Of a stretch of 64,000 nt of DNA, positions 48,601-63,600 are shown one piece after another. The translations under genes and the position numbers were made by a program. This DNA comes from Ciona intestinalis (taxonomy: Eukaryota; Chordata; Ascidiacea; Phlebobranchia; Cionidae). The notes below the pieces were generated by a model, which saw only the letters and a program-made list of their open reading frames with translations, searched no databases and was not told where the DNA came from. How positions within the stretch are numbered: the stretch's first letter is position 1; each line of letters opens with the position of its first letter. The DNA is taken from positions 5,761,088 to 5,825,087 of the forward strand of contig NC_020167.2 of assembly GCF_000224145.3 (NCBI RefSeq), in the 5' to 3' direction.

Positions 48601-51600
48601 TAATGTTTATTCTCTTTGGAAGTTTCCGGGCACTGGGGGGGATGAAGCTTCACAGAACTTTTATGGAGAACATGAGATGGGTACGTCTATTGGTAAAAGT
48701 AATTTTCTTCCTTTTTATATGGGTCCTTAAAAATCTAGAATTTAGGCCAGATTTGGCCCAAACAAGACTTCATTTGCGTGCTCGAACTACATTTCTTATT
48801 GTTTCCCAAATTTAACTAAGTCTTTTCATTGAAATAAGTTTAAACCATAAAGGAAATTTTACCTTTTAGAGATTTTAGGTTTGTTACTGGTTTGGTATCC
48901 TTTATAAACCACTAATTCTTTTCAATTATGCAAAAACCTGATTTATTTCAGACATATTCCCTGTCTCATTCACTTGTTCAAAGGAAAATGTTGGGGATAA
49001 CTTGGTCAAAGTTGAGCTAAAGAATTTGGTTAGTTCCTTAATGTTAAAATATTCATTTAAAGTCATGGAAGTTGTTGGCAATATTCAGCTCACGCTCTCT
49101 AACCTTGAAGACCAACCTGATGTTACTGTAACAGATACCACCAAAGTAGATGTTTCTTTACACCACCCCTTCAAGCTTACTGTAGCATTGGACAAAGGCT
49201 CTCACATTTCATATCAAATTGACTTTGGAGATGGCAGTTTTTCTTACCTAGACAGTCCCGTTTTATTTGCTGTGGATTTAGATGCTGAATTTGAGCATTC
49301 ATACAAACAAGCTGGACTTTACTCTATTAATGTAAAAGCTTCCAATAATGTCAGTGAGAGCACCAAAGTTTTTAGTGACATTGTTGTGGTGTATCAACAT
49401 GTGGGTCCAGTGACAATGAACATTCAGTATATTGACTTTGATGAAGAATTAAATGAAGTTGATGTATTTGAGCAATCATCGGAAATTTATGCACTTGTGT
49501 ATGGCAGGCAAGGGTTTGAGACAAGGTATGCACATAATTGTCTTGTATCTAGTGTGTCATTTTATTGGCGAGTAATACGATATGTGTCTTTTCTCTCACA
49601 TTCTCAGGTTAATACATATATTACTCACTATCAAGCTACAACAATGGTGTCTTTTATACACCTAAAACAGAGTTATTAAAACAAAGGTGTTTTATATACA
49701 CTAGAGACATTCATTTAAACTAAGTCTTTTTTCAGAGTCCCAGGTTCATATTTCTACCAACAAAGCCGACCTTTGAAGCTGCATGCTGGGTTATACAATG
49801 GTTCAAAAGTAAACATGGTTTGGGAATTTGTGGATGAACAATTTTCGGTTCATTTTGATTACAATGAAAACGGTTATCACAGTTCATATGTGGTGAATGG
49901 CAGTGGGATGGTGTACGTACTTACAGACAACACGGTCAAATTGTAAGTCTTAAATTATGTTTACAAGTTATGGCATATATGTCATTGGCTCAACGAAATA
50001 AATATTTAACAAAAAAAAACTGCAAAACATGATTGAATCTCAAAATCTGGAGCGTTTTAACTAAATCATGAAATGTAATACAGCTACATTCTCCCATTCT
50101 GCTATTTAAACACTGAATAACTTTTTGTTCAAGAATTCTGCTCACTATCAGTATTTCACTTTGTGATACTGAGTGTATCTTGGACTTGTTTACACAAGAC
50201 AATTGCTTTAACCCAGTGGTCACTAATTAGTCTTTCAGTTTTAGCCACAAACACAAAAAAGTAATCCCCCAAAAAGTTTAGGTAGTAACTTGTAAGCAAA
50301 CACAAGGTGTATAAAACAGAACATCCATGCTGCCACATGAGTGTAAATAGGTTACGTTCATTTATTTCTTTTAGGTCTGGTGTTCACATTAAGCGTCTAC
50401 GGAAACTCACAACAGCCGAAGTCAGTTACCTCGGCCCTGCTATTGCTTCGGGAAACAACAAATTCAACTTTCTATGGGAATCCAGTTTACTTGTTCGATT
50501 TTTAAAGTCGGGCTCTTCCAAAGTGAAATGTATTGCCTCTAACCCTGTTAGTTCAAGTTTGAAAGAAACTGATTTAAAACTTGTATCTGTGATAAAAGAT
50601 CTTTCATTTATTGATGCCGAACCACCAGTGGCAAACAGGACAAGTAACATATCTTTCTCAGTGAAACAGGTAAACCATCATTATGGTAATATTAAATTTT
50701 GTAGTATGTTGCTAAGAGTCTTAGGTTTTTTTTTACACTTATCTTAATTTTGATGATTTTAATATTGCAGCGATAAAAAAGTGGATTTATAATATTTGAA
50801 ACACATCACCAATGGAAATTAATAATAAGATTTGTTCTAATAAATCATTGTAGCTCCAAATTACTAAATATGAACATAAGAGTATTAACTCTATCTTCTT
50901 TTCTCAAGGTTGGGACTGATTCCTGCTTCCTTGTTGATCCGGGAGATTCTTCCAGGATATCCTCATTCGGACTCACTAGGGATTGTCTCTTGGATGTGAG
51001 GATCACTGAGGACAACTTCTTCTTGATCACGGAAGACAAGTCAGAATTTTCTGGAAGGAATTTTTCGTATTACAATATATCTGCTGGGAGATTGTCGGAG
51101 GGAATCGTCACTTTGAATCTTACAATGCAACATGTTTACACACAACCTGCGTTTCTAACTGTAAGTGAAATTTTATTCCTTTTTTTTGTGGTTTTGTTTC
51201 CTTTTTAAAATTTGTTCATTTTTTCATCCAAAAACATTTTCTTTACTTTTTCTTTTAATGCACTTTGCATAAAAAAAACAGTTTTTACTTTTCTGTCAAA
51301 CAAGCATATTTCATGACTTGTATTTCATAGATCAAAGTACAGGGCTTCAACTCAGTCACCGCAGTGGAGGTCTCAATAGATATTGCCGTGACAAAAATTA
51401 TTTGCGATTTTCCAACTGTTGCGATCGAAAAACTAAATGAGAACTCACTCCAAAACGCTCGCAGAATCTTCAGCTTTCTTGAGTTTCGATTGTTTTCTTC
51501 TATCAGCATTGATTGCTCTTTGACAAGGGTGACCATTATCACTTGGCAAGCATTTACCATCTTCGCTAAAACAAGCACTGATATTGTTACTACAGAAGAG

Positions 51601-54600
51601 GTGAAAGAAGACACTGGAGAATTTGTAGAACTTCCGCAAAGTGCGCGTAAATTTGCCTCACCAAATATCAAGTTTAAATCAGTAGAAGGATTAAGGTTTA
51701 CTTCAAAATCTGAAGATATAACTTTTAAGCCAAGGTTTTTTAAGATGGGTCCTCACCTTGTCTGCATCAACGTGGCGATGTTTCAAGTTCCCGGAGTGAT
51801 TTCTTCTGACTGCATCTTCTTGGATGTTATTCTTCCTCCAATCTTGGCTGGGATTACTTACGGGGTCCGAAGAGCAGTGAGCCATGGGCAAATGATAGAG
51901 ATGGATGCGGGATCCGCATCTTATGACCCTAGTGAGGAGAGCTTATCAGATGCAATAGATCCAAACATCATCACAACATCCTCCAACTACACTTACTCTT
52001 GGTCATGTCCCATCCTCCTCACTAAGCCTCTGGAAGACCAAAAAGATGAAGTTGAAATTCTCTTCGATGGAAAACCAGGTAATATTTAACTAATGTATTG
52101 TTTTTAATCACAATGTATTGATTAATTAGTTAGACACTACTTATATACAAAGGTACAAACATGTTAACTTGTAAACAGACACACCAGTGTGAAATAGAAT
52201 ACCTGTGTTATAACCACAGTCGTTGCCCGCCACACGAGATAAACAAGTTACATCCATTTATTCATATTCATTTTAAAAATGTGGTGGTTTCATATTTGCA
52301 TAGGTTTAAAATAGGAGTACAAAATTAAGATGCTAGTATTGTACCATTAAAAGTTACTTTTCTTAGAAATTTAAGAAAATAATAAATGTCTAAAATCTTA
52401 TTATAGAATATTGCTAATATTTCCTATCAAGCTTAACATTTAACAAACTTTTCATTTCCATGTTATACTACCATAACATACATTTATGAAACACAAATTA
52501 CTTTAGATTGGATTACTCTCCCTGTTTGTCTCAACACAACATTATCTTGCTCAAACAAACACAGAGTTATTGAAGCTGGATCTGCAATATTTTATAACTT
52601 AACCTTAATCAGGTATTACAATAGTCGTTTTCTATTGAATTATTCCTTAATATTTTGTTTTTACTAAATGCAGTATGTTTTTGTTTTTAATCATTTTATT
52701 AGTTGTGTGAATTATTTTTGTTACATTATTTGATGGTGTAAATTGGTTGCAGTATTTTTACGGTTACTTTAGGACCTTCTTGTTTCTTTTTTAAACTTTA
52801 AATACCTTTTGCTTAAAAACTAATTTGGAACAAGAGGCAATAAGAGAATTTTTACGTTATTTACTTATTATTTATAAAAACCAATCTTAAATTTTAATCC
52901 CACTAACAACACACTTTTACAGCAATGACACCACCAACATAACTTTAACACAAACCTTCAAAACTTTGTGTCATGGTTTAAGGTCATGTGACCTCATACC
53001 CCAGTTATGGTTGAATGATCTAGTCTCGAACGATTCCCTTCAACTTTTAAATCAAACTGAAGAAACTTGTTTAATGGTTCAGTATCGCTGTGATGTGCCA
53101 GGTTTGTTGTTTTAAAATAATAATGGTTGCTGAAAATTTGCTGCCTTAGCTATGGGAAAGTCCAGTGCTTTGGCTAAGTGGTTAGCCCGCCTGCCGCTAA
53201 CACAGAAGTAATAAGTTCAAGGCCCGTTGCTGCTATTATTGTGGGCATATGTCTTCTTCGGCAAGACACTTAACGGCAATAGCTCCAACCCAGTAGTCAT
53301 TAGTCGGTTGTCTTGTCAGCCAAACATAAAAAAGAAAAAAATCCCTAAAAATATATCACCCACAAAGCAACATACATGACACCTCATAAGCTGGCCCTAA
53401 GTATATGAACACCGGTTTAATAATGACTGTCATTTCATGGCCAGGTAAGAATAAAGCAAGTTACAATTATTTATTAATAAACAGCTTAAAAAAAATAAAA
53501 ACATTTGATTAAGTATTGTCTACAATTAAGTGCAGTTGTTAAAGCTTAAGTGTCCTGCACTGTGTAAAACGTTTTGCATGTTTTCTCTTGAACTGTACCA
53601 TTTTATTTATTCAGCCGATTCCACTCACTTTAAATTTATCAATTCTACATCGGAATGTTTGACTTCTGGGTATTATGGTGCAATAAATGGCCAAGTGAAT
53701 GCTGAATGCGATGCCTTGTTGCTCAACAATACATGTACCAAAATACAGGTCAGTATATGGTTAAACTTGAACAAACATAAATGGCTCGTTGTTTGTCTTC
53801 TAGGTGTAGCAACCACGCTTCTTTTTTTAACTTTAATTGAAACATGTTTTTACCTGTAAGCGCTTTAACAACCGTTATTTTAGTGCTACATTCTGTCTTT
53901 TTATTTTAAATATTTTTTATTCTTTGCAACTGTAATTTGAGAGACAAATACAAGTTATTATTATTAATATAACTATTATGTGGCTCTTCTAGCACAATCG
54001 ATATGTTGGTTTACATTTTGAGCAGGTAAACACTTCTGCACTAAGAAGCAACAGCGAATACATCGTTCGGTTAAAAATCAAAGACAAAAGCGGTCGTTCT
54101 GCAAAAACTTTTCAAGTTTTGGAGCTATCCGGAGGGGAACCCCCTAAAATAAAGTAAATCTTAAAAAATATCCGATTTTAATTTGAAGCTTTGCTTTTAT
54201 TTAGTGGTAATTTTTCATAAACTTTTAATACAATAGGCAGTTATCTTTTCATAGTAATACACTTTTTAATAAACTATAGTATTAATCTAAGTCTTACAAA
54301 TTTAATTATCATAACAATAAAACTCGATATTCCCAGGATCACCTGCTTAGTAAACTGCAATATCAAAACTAACACCAGGACAGCTCTAAGTCTTGTGGTA
54401 CAGCTTTCTGATGAAAACTCAATGGTGTATACTAACAATAGTATTCGTTATAAGTGGACTTTATTCATACAAACTCAGCAGGAGGGCGAGAGTGAGGACT
54501 TGTTTGAAATCGTTGATAATTTCAATGAATTATCTTCCACTGGTAAGTTGTACGAAACAATATTTAGGATACAACCAGTGTATTATTGTGCAGGTGTTTA

Positions 54601-57600
54601 TGCTTGCATACAAATTTTAAACAATATTTTAATTCCCCAAAAATTACTTGATAAAATAGGATTTTAATGTAGGAAAATTATGAAATAAATGATTCTGTTT
54701 TATTATTTCCATCATATTCTTAAAGTTTTATGGGCTGAAGATTGAAACATTATAACCAAAACCAATTTTTTTAGAGGTTTGTTGATTTTAGAGAAGTGTG
54801 TTATTTTACAAGTTTGAGGAAATAGTTGTGTTTATAACTATTCGTTAAAAAAATCATGATAAAAAAGAATAGAACCAAAACCAATTATTTTTTTAGGTTT
54901 GTGTTTTTAGAGAAGTTTGTAATTTTTACCAGTTTGTGGAAATAGTTGTGTTTGTAGCTAACTTTAAAAAAATCATGACAAAAAGTTAATGCTGTACATT
55001 AATTTCAGGTAGTGAGAGTGTTTCCCTTGTATTAAGACCCCACTCCCTTCTACCTGGTAAGAAATACCACGTAAGAATCACTGGCATCACTGCTGATACT
55101 GCACCTGGCATCACTGAGATGGAGTTGTCAACAAACCTTCCCCCATACGGTGGTTCATGCAGTATTTCCCCTTTAGAAGGTAGGAATGCAGTAATGTATC
55201 TAGATCTCCATTTTGTCTGATCTATTTGAAAAAGAGACAGGCGATGCCATTCAGGCGAAATACGTATCTTTTATTATACAATTAATTAAACTTGATTTTT
55301 GTCTGTTACGTCTACATATTTCTATACACAATAATTGTTCAACTCAATGAGCACCAGATCAAAGTCTTATTTCCAGAATTTATTACAGTTAGATTTTCTT
55401 TCTTGTTATATGATGTGTTATCTCAGTACATAGCATGTTCTTTTTCCATTTCCATTTCAAGTCCTAAACTCAAAAGATTTGACACATCTGTTTTGTTTTC
55501 TATTAAAGCAGATGGAACAACTTTTTAATATGTTAGCATATGTCCAGTATATGTAATACTATTCTTGATAAAACTGTAAAGGGAAATCTCCACCTTTTAC
55601 CAATAAAGCAACTTGTTTGTCATATTAACATTTTAAAATGTTATTAATTTGTTTGGTTTGTTACAGGTACTGCAATAAACACAACATTTAATATAATATG
55701 TGAGAATTGGAAAGATGAGGGATTTAATGTTGACAGAAGTACTTATATATCACCGAATGATTATACGCTGGTGTATCAGGTACTTATTCAAGTTAATATT
55801 TAGGCCTGTTTTTAATCAAGAAGTCTTTGTTAAACCTATTTATAACATTTTTGAGTTATGCGACCGCAAAGATTTCTGACAAAATAATTCAGTATTTTGA
55901 GAATTATGATAAAATGTTAAAGTTTGATTTGGTAATGGTCTAATACATCTTCATCATTAATTTTCATTTTTCTGGCCTGAATAACACTTAAATAGCCTCC
56001 ACGGCATTTTTCCAAAACCCAAACCTTAAAATGTGTTTGTCACATACAAAAATAGACAAATTATTTACATTCCATCTCCAGGTATTTTGTCAAACTGATC
56101 CCACCCTCCCACAAACTTTACTTTCATATGGAAACACAGCTTCATTACTTGATAGATATCTACCTCCTGGTTTACCACAGTATGACTTCAAGTAAGACAA
56201 TAAAGTCTATTGAAATAATAGTAGAAAGCAGCCCAAGTTTCATGGACTAAGTCTACGTTTCCTGGTGTAACTTACCATTGAATCTCACCCATATAGAATA
56301 CTTTATATATTTGTTTATTAAAAATCAATTGCATCTGTACAATAAAGAGCTTGCATTTACACATATTTTCTACCAGTGATTTTACTTTTCAGAGTATGGA
56401 TCCAGGTTCGTGTGTTTGATGAATACGGAGAATCAGCTGTCACCAATATGACAGTGAAGGTTTATGAAGCTGTAAGTATGAACTAAACGATTTCACATCG
56501 TACAGAATCTGTGCCATTACATACCTCATACAATTACAGACCATATCAGGATTTTGTGTTTGAGTGTAGGTGATATGATATTGAAGTCAAATTTGTTTAG
56601 CTGTTCTATTACACTGTATATAATATTTCTGTGTAGAGAAACAAATGTAAGGAATGAATGAATGTAACTTACTTTATCTTCGCGTGGCTGGAAAACGACA
56701 GTCGTTATCACACGGGTTTAACACCTCGTGCCAGCTTACAAGTTACCATGTATGTTACTTTGTGGGTGATTATTTTTTTTGGATTTTTTTGATTTTTTTT
56801 TATGTATGGCTGATAATTCAGACAACCCATTAGTGCACTAGGTTGAGGAATTGCCGTTAAGTGTCTTGCCCAAGGACACATACGCCAAGAATGGTAACAG
56901 CGTCGAGCCTTAAACCCATTACCTCTGGGTTACAGGCAGGCGCGCTAACCACTATACAACGGTGCCGGAAACACTCAATCTTTAACATGAATGGTACTTC
57001 TATATATACATATCCTTGGAAACTCTATCCTAAATTGATACTTGCATTTATCACCTTACAGGAACTATCTAATGAGCTTTTAAAGAATTTAACAAATGCT
57101 GAGATTCTCACATCAAGTACTCAAAAAATATCCCAACTATCTGGTTCTGTCTCTGGTGTTTTAAACAGACAGGTATGCACACTTTTCTTATATGCTGTAA
57201 AACACATGGTAACCATGTTCTTAATGCCCTGTTGGCCTATAAGTTATTATGAGCATAATGTCATTAAAGTGTATACTATGGGACATCAAATGTGTTATTA
57301 AAGTGTTTTTTTTATCTCCACTTCTGCGGTTGTTGTAATGATATAATACTATGTAAGATGCATGTATACATATAAAAATATCCGTTTCCTTAATTGTTTC
57401 ACACTCCTGAAGCCACTGTATCTAATTTACAATAGGACACCTATTTATATATTCAGTGGTACCACAAAAATTTCTTGAATCATTTTCTATAAGTTTCTAC
57501 TTTTTGTTAGGCTGCAAATGCAACGAATGCAACACAAGGTTCAAAAGATGAACAAAAGTCACGAACAGAAATAAGAAGTGAATTAATGAATGCTGTAGTG

Positions 57601-60600
57601 GGAAGGATCAATAAAGACAGTGATCTTGATGGTAAAATATTTAAATAAATCAGTCTGCATTTTTAATATTACAAAAACCTTGTGCATGTATTTGTAATGT
57701 GCTGGTAACTGATTCGTTCATAAAATTCTTAATGCTTGATAAATGACTGAATGAATGAACGAATGTAACTTGATTTATCTCTTTGGGGCCAGAAAATGAC
57801 AGTCTTTATCTTGCACAAAAACACATGTGTGTGCATACATGGCTACACCAAACACGGTAACTCGTAAGCCATATGGTATGTGAATCACAACATCTGTGTG
57901 CGATGCCTGCCAAGGAAAATCAAGTTACCATCATTTAATTTATTTTTTTTTTAAATAAAAATATTTCATCTCATGTTACCTAGGCATCCTCCAGTCTTGC
58001 AGTGCCATCAGCAGCATCACTGAGATCGCAAATGAGGTGGATGATGTCACACAAGTTATTGCTGTGGATGCATTGAATGAAAGATCTGCATTACTGTCTC
58101 AGTAAGTTCAGTTTGACATGTTTTGTAAATACGAAATTTTTGCCACTTTAATTCTACTAAGAAATTTTGCACAGGGATAGTATCCAATTTAAAATAATCA
58201 AATAAATCTTAAATGGCTTATTCCAGTGAATCTTAATCTTTTTGGTTTATTCTTATATTTGCAACCATTTTTATAATTTATATTTTTTGAAATGAATATA
58301 ATTTATTAATGCTGGCATGGCAGCAGCAATTTTTATAACACATGTGTTCTGTTTGACACCCCTCATGATTAAGTTTAAATCTCCAACAAATTTTTCTCTT
58401 CCCGCATTTAATGGAAGATCTCTTCTAGACTGTCTTCCTCAAAGTCATCAGAGGACATCACAGAATCCGCTTCCGTTGTTGCTGTTGGACTTGAGAATGT
58501 TGTCATGGCAACTCGTAGTCAGGTGATCGGTGATGCAGAAAAAACTGACCCCGCATCGAGTTTGGTTGATCTTCCTCTCTTCTCATTCAATCCTGCACCA
58601 TCCCGATCTTTGAAGATCACCCTAAATGAAGAGGAGGAGTATTTGTCTCCGGAGGAGAGAGAAGAGATGAGAGCGAACACTGAATCTGACCGACTGAAGT
58701 TATATGAGAAGAACAAGGCACAAGTAAGCGGATTATATATTTACTGGAAATACCTTGTTTTATTTTATAATGGGTAAGATCCGCAGTAATGTAAACCAGG
58801 TGACATAGAAAGTAGATAAAAGATTATTACTTAATATGAAAACATTTAATTTGTTATTAATTGACAACATTTATTAAATTGGCCAATCCTTTTTAACAGT
58901 TCAAGTAACTTACCTAAAAAGATTTGTACTTTATTTTCATAATTTCCATGCACACTATATTTCCATGCACACTATATCTAGTTAAAATCTTGCAATATTT
59001 TTTTACTCAGGCAAAGACTGTTGGTTCCAAAGCAACTGAAACCATATTTTCGTTGTCCGGTTCAATTTTAAAACGGAAGCAGTCAGGAGAACCCCCTGTC
59101 ACCATCCAAAACAAAGGGCTCAGTTTGGAAACTCAAAAAACATCAGCAGCTGATTTATGTAAAACAAGCAATAACAGCGGTGAGTTTGGCAGCTCGACAG
59201 GTCTCATCAGAAACAAGATTTATAATACTAATACTAACATTTGATGAAATAACTTGGCTGCTGGGGTCATCTAAATTAAAACCTTATTAAAATTTAAGTT
59301 AAATATTTGTAGAAATTTTTTCCATAATATATCAATATAACATTGTGGCCACTCTCAATATTTTGTTGTTAATATATTCTTGGTAATCCTGAGTGAAAAA
59401 GAAACAAATAATATTTTAAGTAACTTATAACATTTCTGAAGGTTCTTCCCTTTCTAATATACTGAAGTCAAGCAAAGTTGGTTTACTAGATTGCAATTCA
59501 ACTGATTCTGCACCAGATGTAACAATGGAAACAGAGGTATGACATTTTGCTTTGTTATGATATGGTATTTTTTTAGAAAAGTTTTAGTGTTTTTATAAAA
59601 ATCAACCTGTGAGAATTAAGCTGTCCAACATTTTTTTATTTTTATATGATCAAGTTTACTTTTTTTAGCTTCTTACAATGAAAGACAATCCCTTTGTGTG
59701 GGATGGTAGTGCGGACAACGTGAGGTCTTCTGTGGTCAGTCTTACTTTTAAATATTCGAATGGCTCCAAAGTTGACACCAACTCAAGGTTTGGATAATTT
59801 ATACTTTTTGCAGTACTCTTTGTAACAGGTTACTTTTATACACAGTAGATTCAAGTAAGATGGTCCATGTTTTCATTCTTTTTTTGTTTCATTTGGTAGT
59901 AAACAAAGAACATTTACAGTATTATATAACCTTATCTTCAACACTTTACAAGAGCATTGGTAACTGTTAAAAACATGGTCCGGAAACATGGGACAACTGT
60001 ACGCTACTCATCTTACCCCACTTTACTATTTTACCATTACTGTTGGTAATGAGGTGCAAAGGTCAACTATAGTGCACAATTGTTTATTTTCAGCATCTTT
60101 CGATTTGAAATTCCGATTGATGAAAAACTATCATCAGTTTCCGCACCTGTGTACTCTTTCTCGCCCTCTGGTGACGATCAAATGTCGTATCATGAGATGG
60201 CGATAAATAAAATAGAAGATGTCACCTTTATCAACATACAACCGCTAAATGTCTCCATGCACAACGTCAAGCTCAGAATCTATTTCTTACAAACAGAAAA
60301 GTAAACCCTTTAAAAGTTTTTTTTATATTATTTGTTTTTAGGGAAGTAAATATAAAAAAATGTAATAATTTATCACACTACTTTTAAATCTTATTTTAGA
60401 ACGAAATTTTAACATTGATTTTATAAAATTAGTTTAAGAGAATTTCCGAATACAACGAACTTTAATTTTACCCGAGAGTTGCCCAACTTTGTTGATGACC
60501 CCAATCACCCCTATCGGTTACGCTTCAACGGATCTGATACTTATTTGGGTCGCTATGCTTTTGGAATTCATGAAATAGGTGAATATTGCATGAATGAATG

Positions 60601-63600
60601 AATAATTGAATGAATGAGCGCATGACATAAATAAATAAAAATGAATGAATGAATAAATTAACTTCTGTGCTTTTTTCTGATACATTTACCACTGAAACGT
60701 TTTTTTAGATGACAATGGAAATGTAACTAGTCCACAAAACATGACTTTGCAGAAATACGAAATTTACAATTTTGTCACGTCATGCAGATATTGGAACGAA
60801 ACATTACAACAATGGAATACAAACGGTTTGTTGTTACGTCATAATATATTTGTCATAATATATTTAGGATTAAATCAATAAAAAGGAAACTGTAATGAAT
60901 AGTAGATAGCTAATCCACTATTGCATAATTACACAGCTTTTCAATGTACCATTAAACATATGTTAATCAATAATATATTATAGAAACAATATGAAATGTG
61001 TGGCTAAAGAACTTGACTAGTTAGCCTGCTTTAAACAGTTACAGAAGTTCCATATATGCCACCAGCCTAAGCATATCACTTACCAACTGTGGGGTCTCTA
61101 ATGGGTTGTCCAAATTATCAATCATAGAAAAAAAGTAATCGCTCACAAAGTAACATACATGGTAACTCGTAAGCTCACATGAGTTGTATAGGACAGACCA
61201 CCTGTGTTATAAGAACTTTCATTTTTCGGCCACGCGAGGATTAAGCAAATTGTATTAATTTATTCACTTTTCAGTAATACTTGTTTTCAAAGCAACAACT
61301 ACATTACAAGATGTTTTCAGATTCCCCCTATAATTATTTGATTACATTGTAGGATGTGATGTAAGCTCCGAAAGCAACAGTAGCATTGTTGTTTGTTACT
61401 GCAATCATTTAACTTCTTTTGGAGCTGGATTTCTTGTGGCTCCAAATCCCATTGATTTTGCTTCCTTGTCATCCAAACTACAGGTACTGCATGAACTACT
61501 GAAGCTGTTTCAAGGGCCTCAAATATATAAAAAAAAATCAAATAAAAAACTTTTTGATTACAATCACTAAACTTTTAAAGTATAAAAAATATTTTGGGAA
61601 TAAGAAACTTAAAAATATAGGCAAAATACAGTTGCATCTCGTAAAAAGTGTAACAACCTATAGCCCTGTAAGTGTTCATTTAGAATTATTTCCTACTGAC
61701 TAAAATTTATGAAAACGGTTATAATAACAAAAAGATGGGAAAAAGGCAAATGTTTTTCTTTTACCTAAGATTATATTTGCAGAACATCAAAGACAACCTA
61801 TCTGTGTTGTTAACGTTAATCTGCATCTTTGTTCTTTATGTTGTTGGTTTATTTTACTGCAGAAGACAAGATAAAAAAGATATACAGAAGGTAAAAGTTT
61901 TATAAATGATATTATCTAATGTGTGAATTCATCATGTTTGATATTAAATAGTTATTCAAATGATTACATAAATGATTTAGGGGTGGGCTTGAGGTGTATG
62001 ATACCACCTACATATAAGTTATTGTTACTGTGGTTCATATAAATCTGAAGCAGCTTTGACATTTCATTCTATTCACCTTTATCAGAAAACATATTAGGAT
62101 ACCCAAGTTATAACAGATAATTTGTCATGTCCAAAGCTTACACCAAGATAGGGTTAAGAACAAACTTAATCTATGTTTTACCCAAAGTATTTCTTAAACA
62201 CAGTGGTGCGTTGCTCTACTTCCCGACAATAAACTTTGTGATGAATATTTCTACCAAATCACCATTAAAACTGGTACGCAACGAAATTCTGAAACTCAGA
62301 GTGAAGTTTTCTTTGTCTTGGGAGGTGAAAACGGGAACACCTCAGTCAGAAGACTATCTCCAAACCCTGGCACGGTATGTAGTGTTTAAGCTTTGCAAAG
62401 AGATCTCCAATTTTAAATTTAAATCAATAAATGCTAATATAGTTGTGGCACATGCTTTAAAAAGTGTACAAAAAATGTTTTTTATTGTTAAATATTGTTT
62501 ATTGAGTCTTTAAAAATGAAAAAAACAATCCATTTTAGTTTGACTTGATTTTTGTATGTTACGTTTCTATAGCACCAGATCCTTACAAGTAGCATACAGT
62601 AACTTGTAAGCAGGCACACATTGAATAAAATAGAAAAGTCATGCTCTTCTCCCTTACGAGGATAAATTATTTACATCAATTCATTGATCACTTTTTTCTT
62701 AGAAATTTCCACGTGGAAGTGTGAAGAAGTTTTTAATGGCAGTGGATGACTCACTTGGTGCATTGAGTTATGTGAGAGTGTTCCACAATAACACAGGCAA
62801 AGGTTCATACGCATCTTGGTACCTTGATCATGTCTCTGTCTGTGATATGCAAACCAATAAAAAGTGAGTGAATATATTTTGTTTACTTATTATTATTGTA
62901 TTTTAAACATGTTAAAACACTTTGATAAGGCAGCAGTCCATGGTCTATATAACGACAGTTGTCAAACACTTTATTTTAGTTCTTTGTTCTTCTGTGATGA
63001 CTGGTTAGCAGTTGATGAATCAGATGGAAGTATAGACCGCGTTCTACCAGTGGCCGGCAAGCAGCAAATAAGTAACTTCAAACATCTTTTTGCTTCTTCA
63101 ACCAGGAAAGACTTCAGTGACGGACATTTGTGGTTTTCTTGTAAGTCTGGTTTTTAACCTTTTTCAATGCTAAACCCATTTAAAATCACAAACCAATTCC
63201 CACACCTTGTTCTAAAATTGCCTTTATAGAGTAGACCTAAGTAACCTTAATGATTTACCGTCCACACGCCCCCTAGAAACAGTTCTCCCACCCCTGGTTA
63301 AAAAATCCTGGTCTATATATTAAGCATACTAAGTATTTAAAATGAATATAATCTCTTGCATTGTATACATTAGAAAATATGAAAAATATCTTGTATTCCA
63401 ATGAGGAAAAAATGAAAATTCTCATGTATCCACCAATATACAGAAAATATGATAATTTCATAACTCCCTAACTATCTATTTTTCCCACAGTAATATCTCG
63501 ACCTACCAAGAGTAGGTTCAACAGAGTACAAAGGTTATCCAGTGGATTAGCAGTCCTACTTTCTACAATGCTGGCAAGTGCAATGTTTTTTGGAAGAGAT

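Noticed and set aside
51285..51891. Minus-strand open frames opposite exon 58
   Set aside because: The plus strand carries a long exon with REJ motifs and good splice sites. The minus frames have none.
62127..62513. 128-residue open frame over the start of the PLAT domain
   Set aside because: It has no family resemblance. The frame from 62204 in phase with TM1 gives an unmistakable PLAT sequence.
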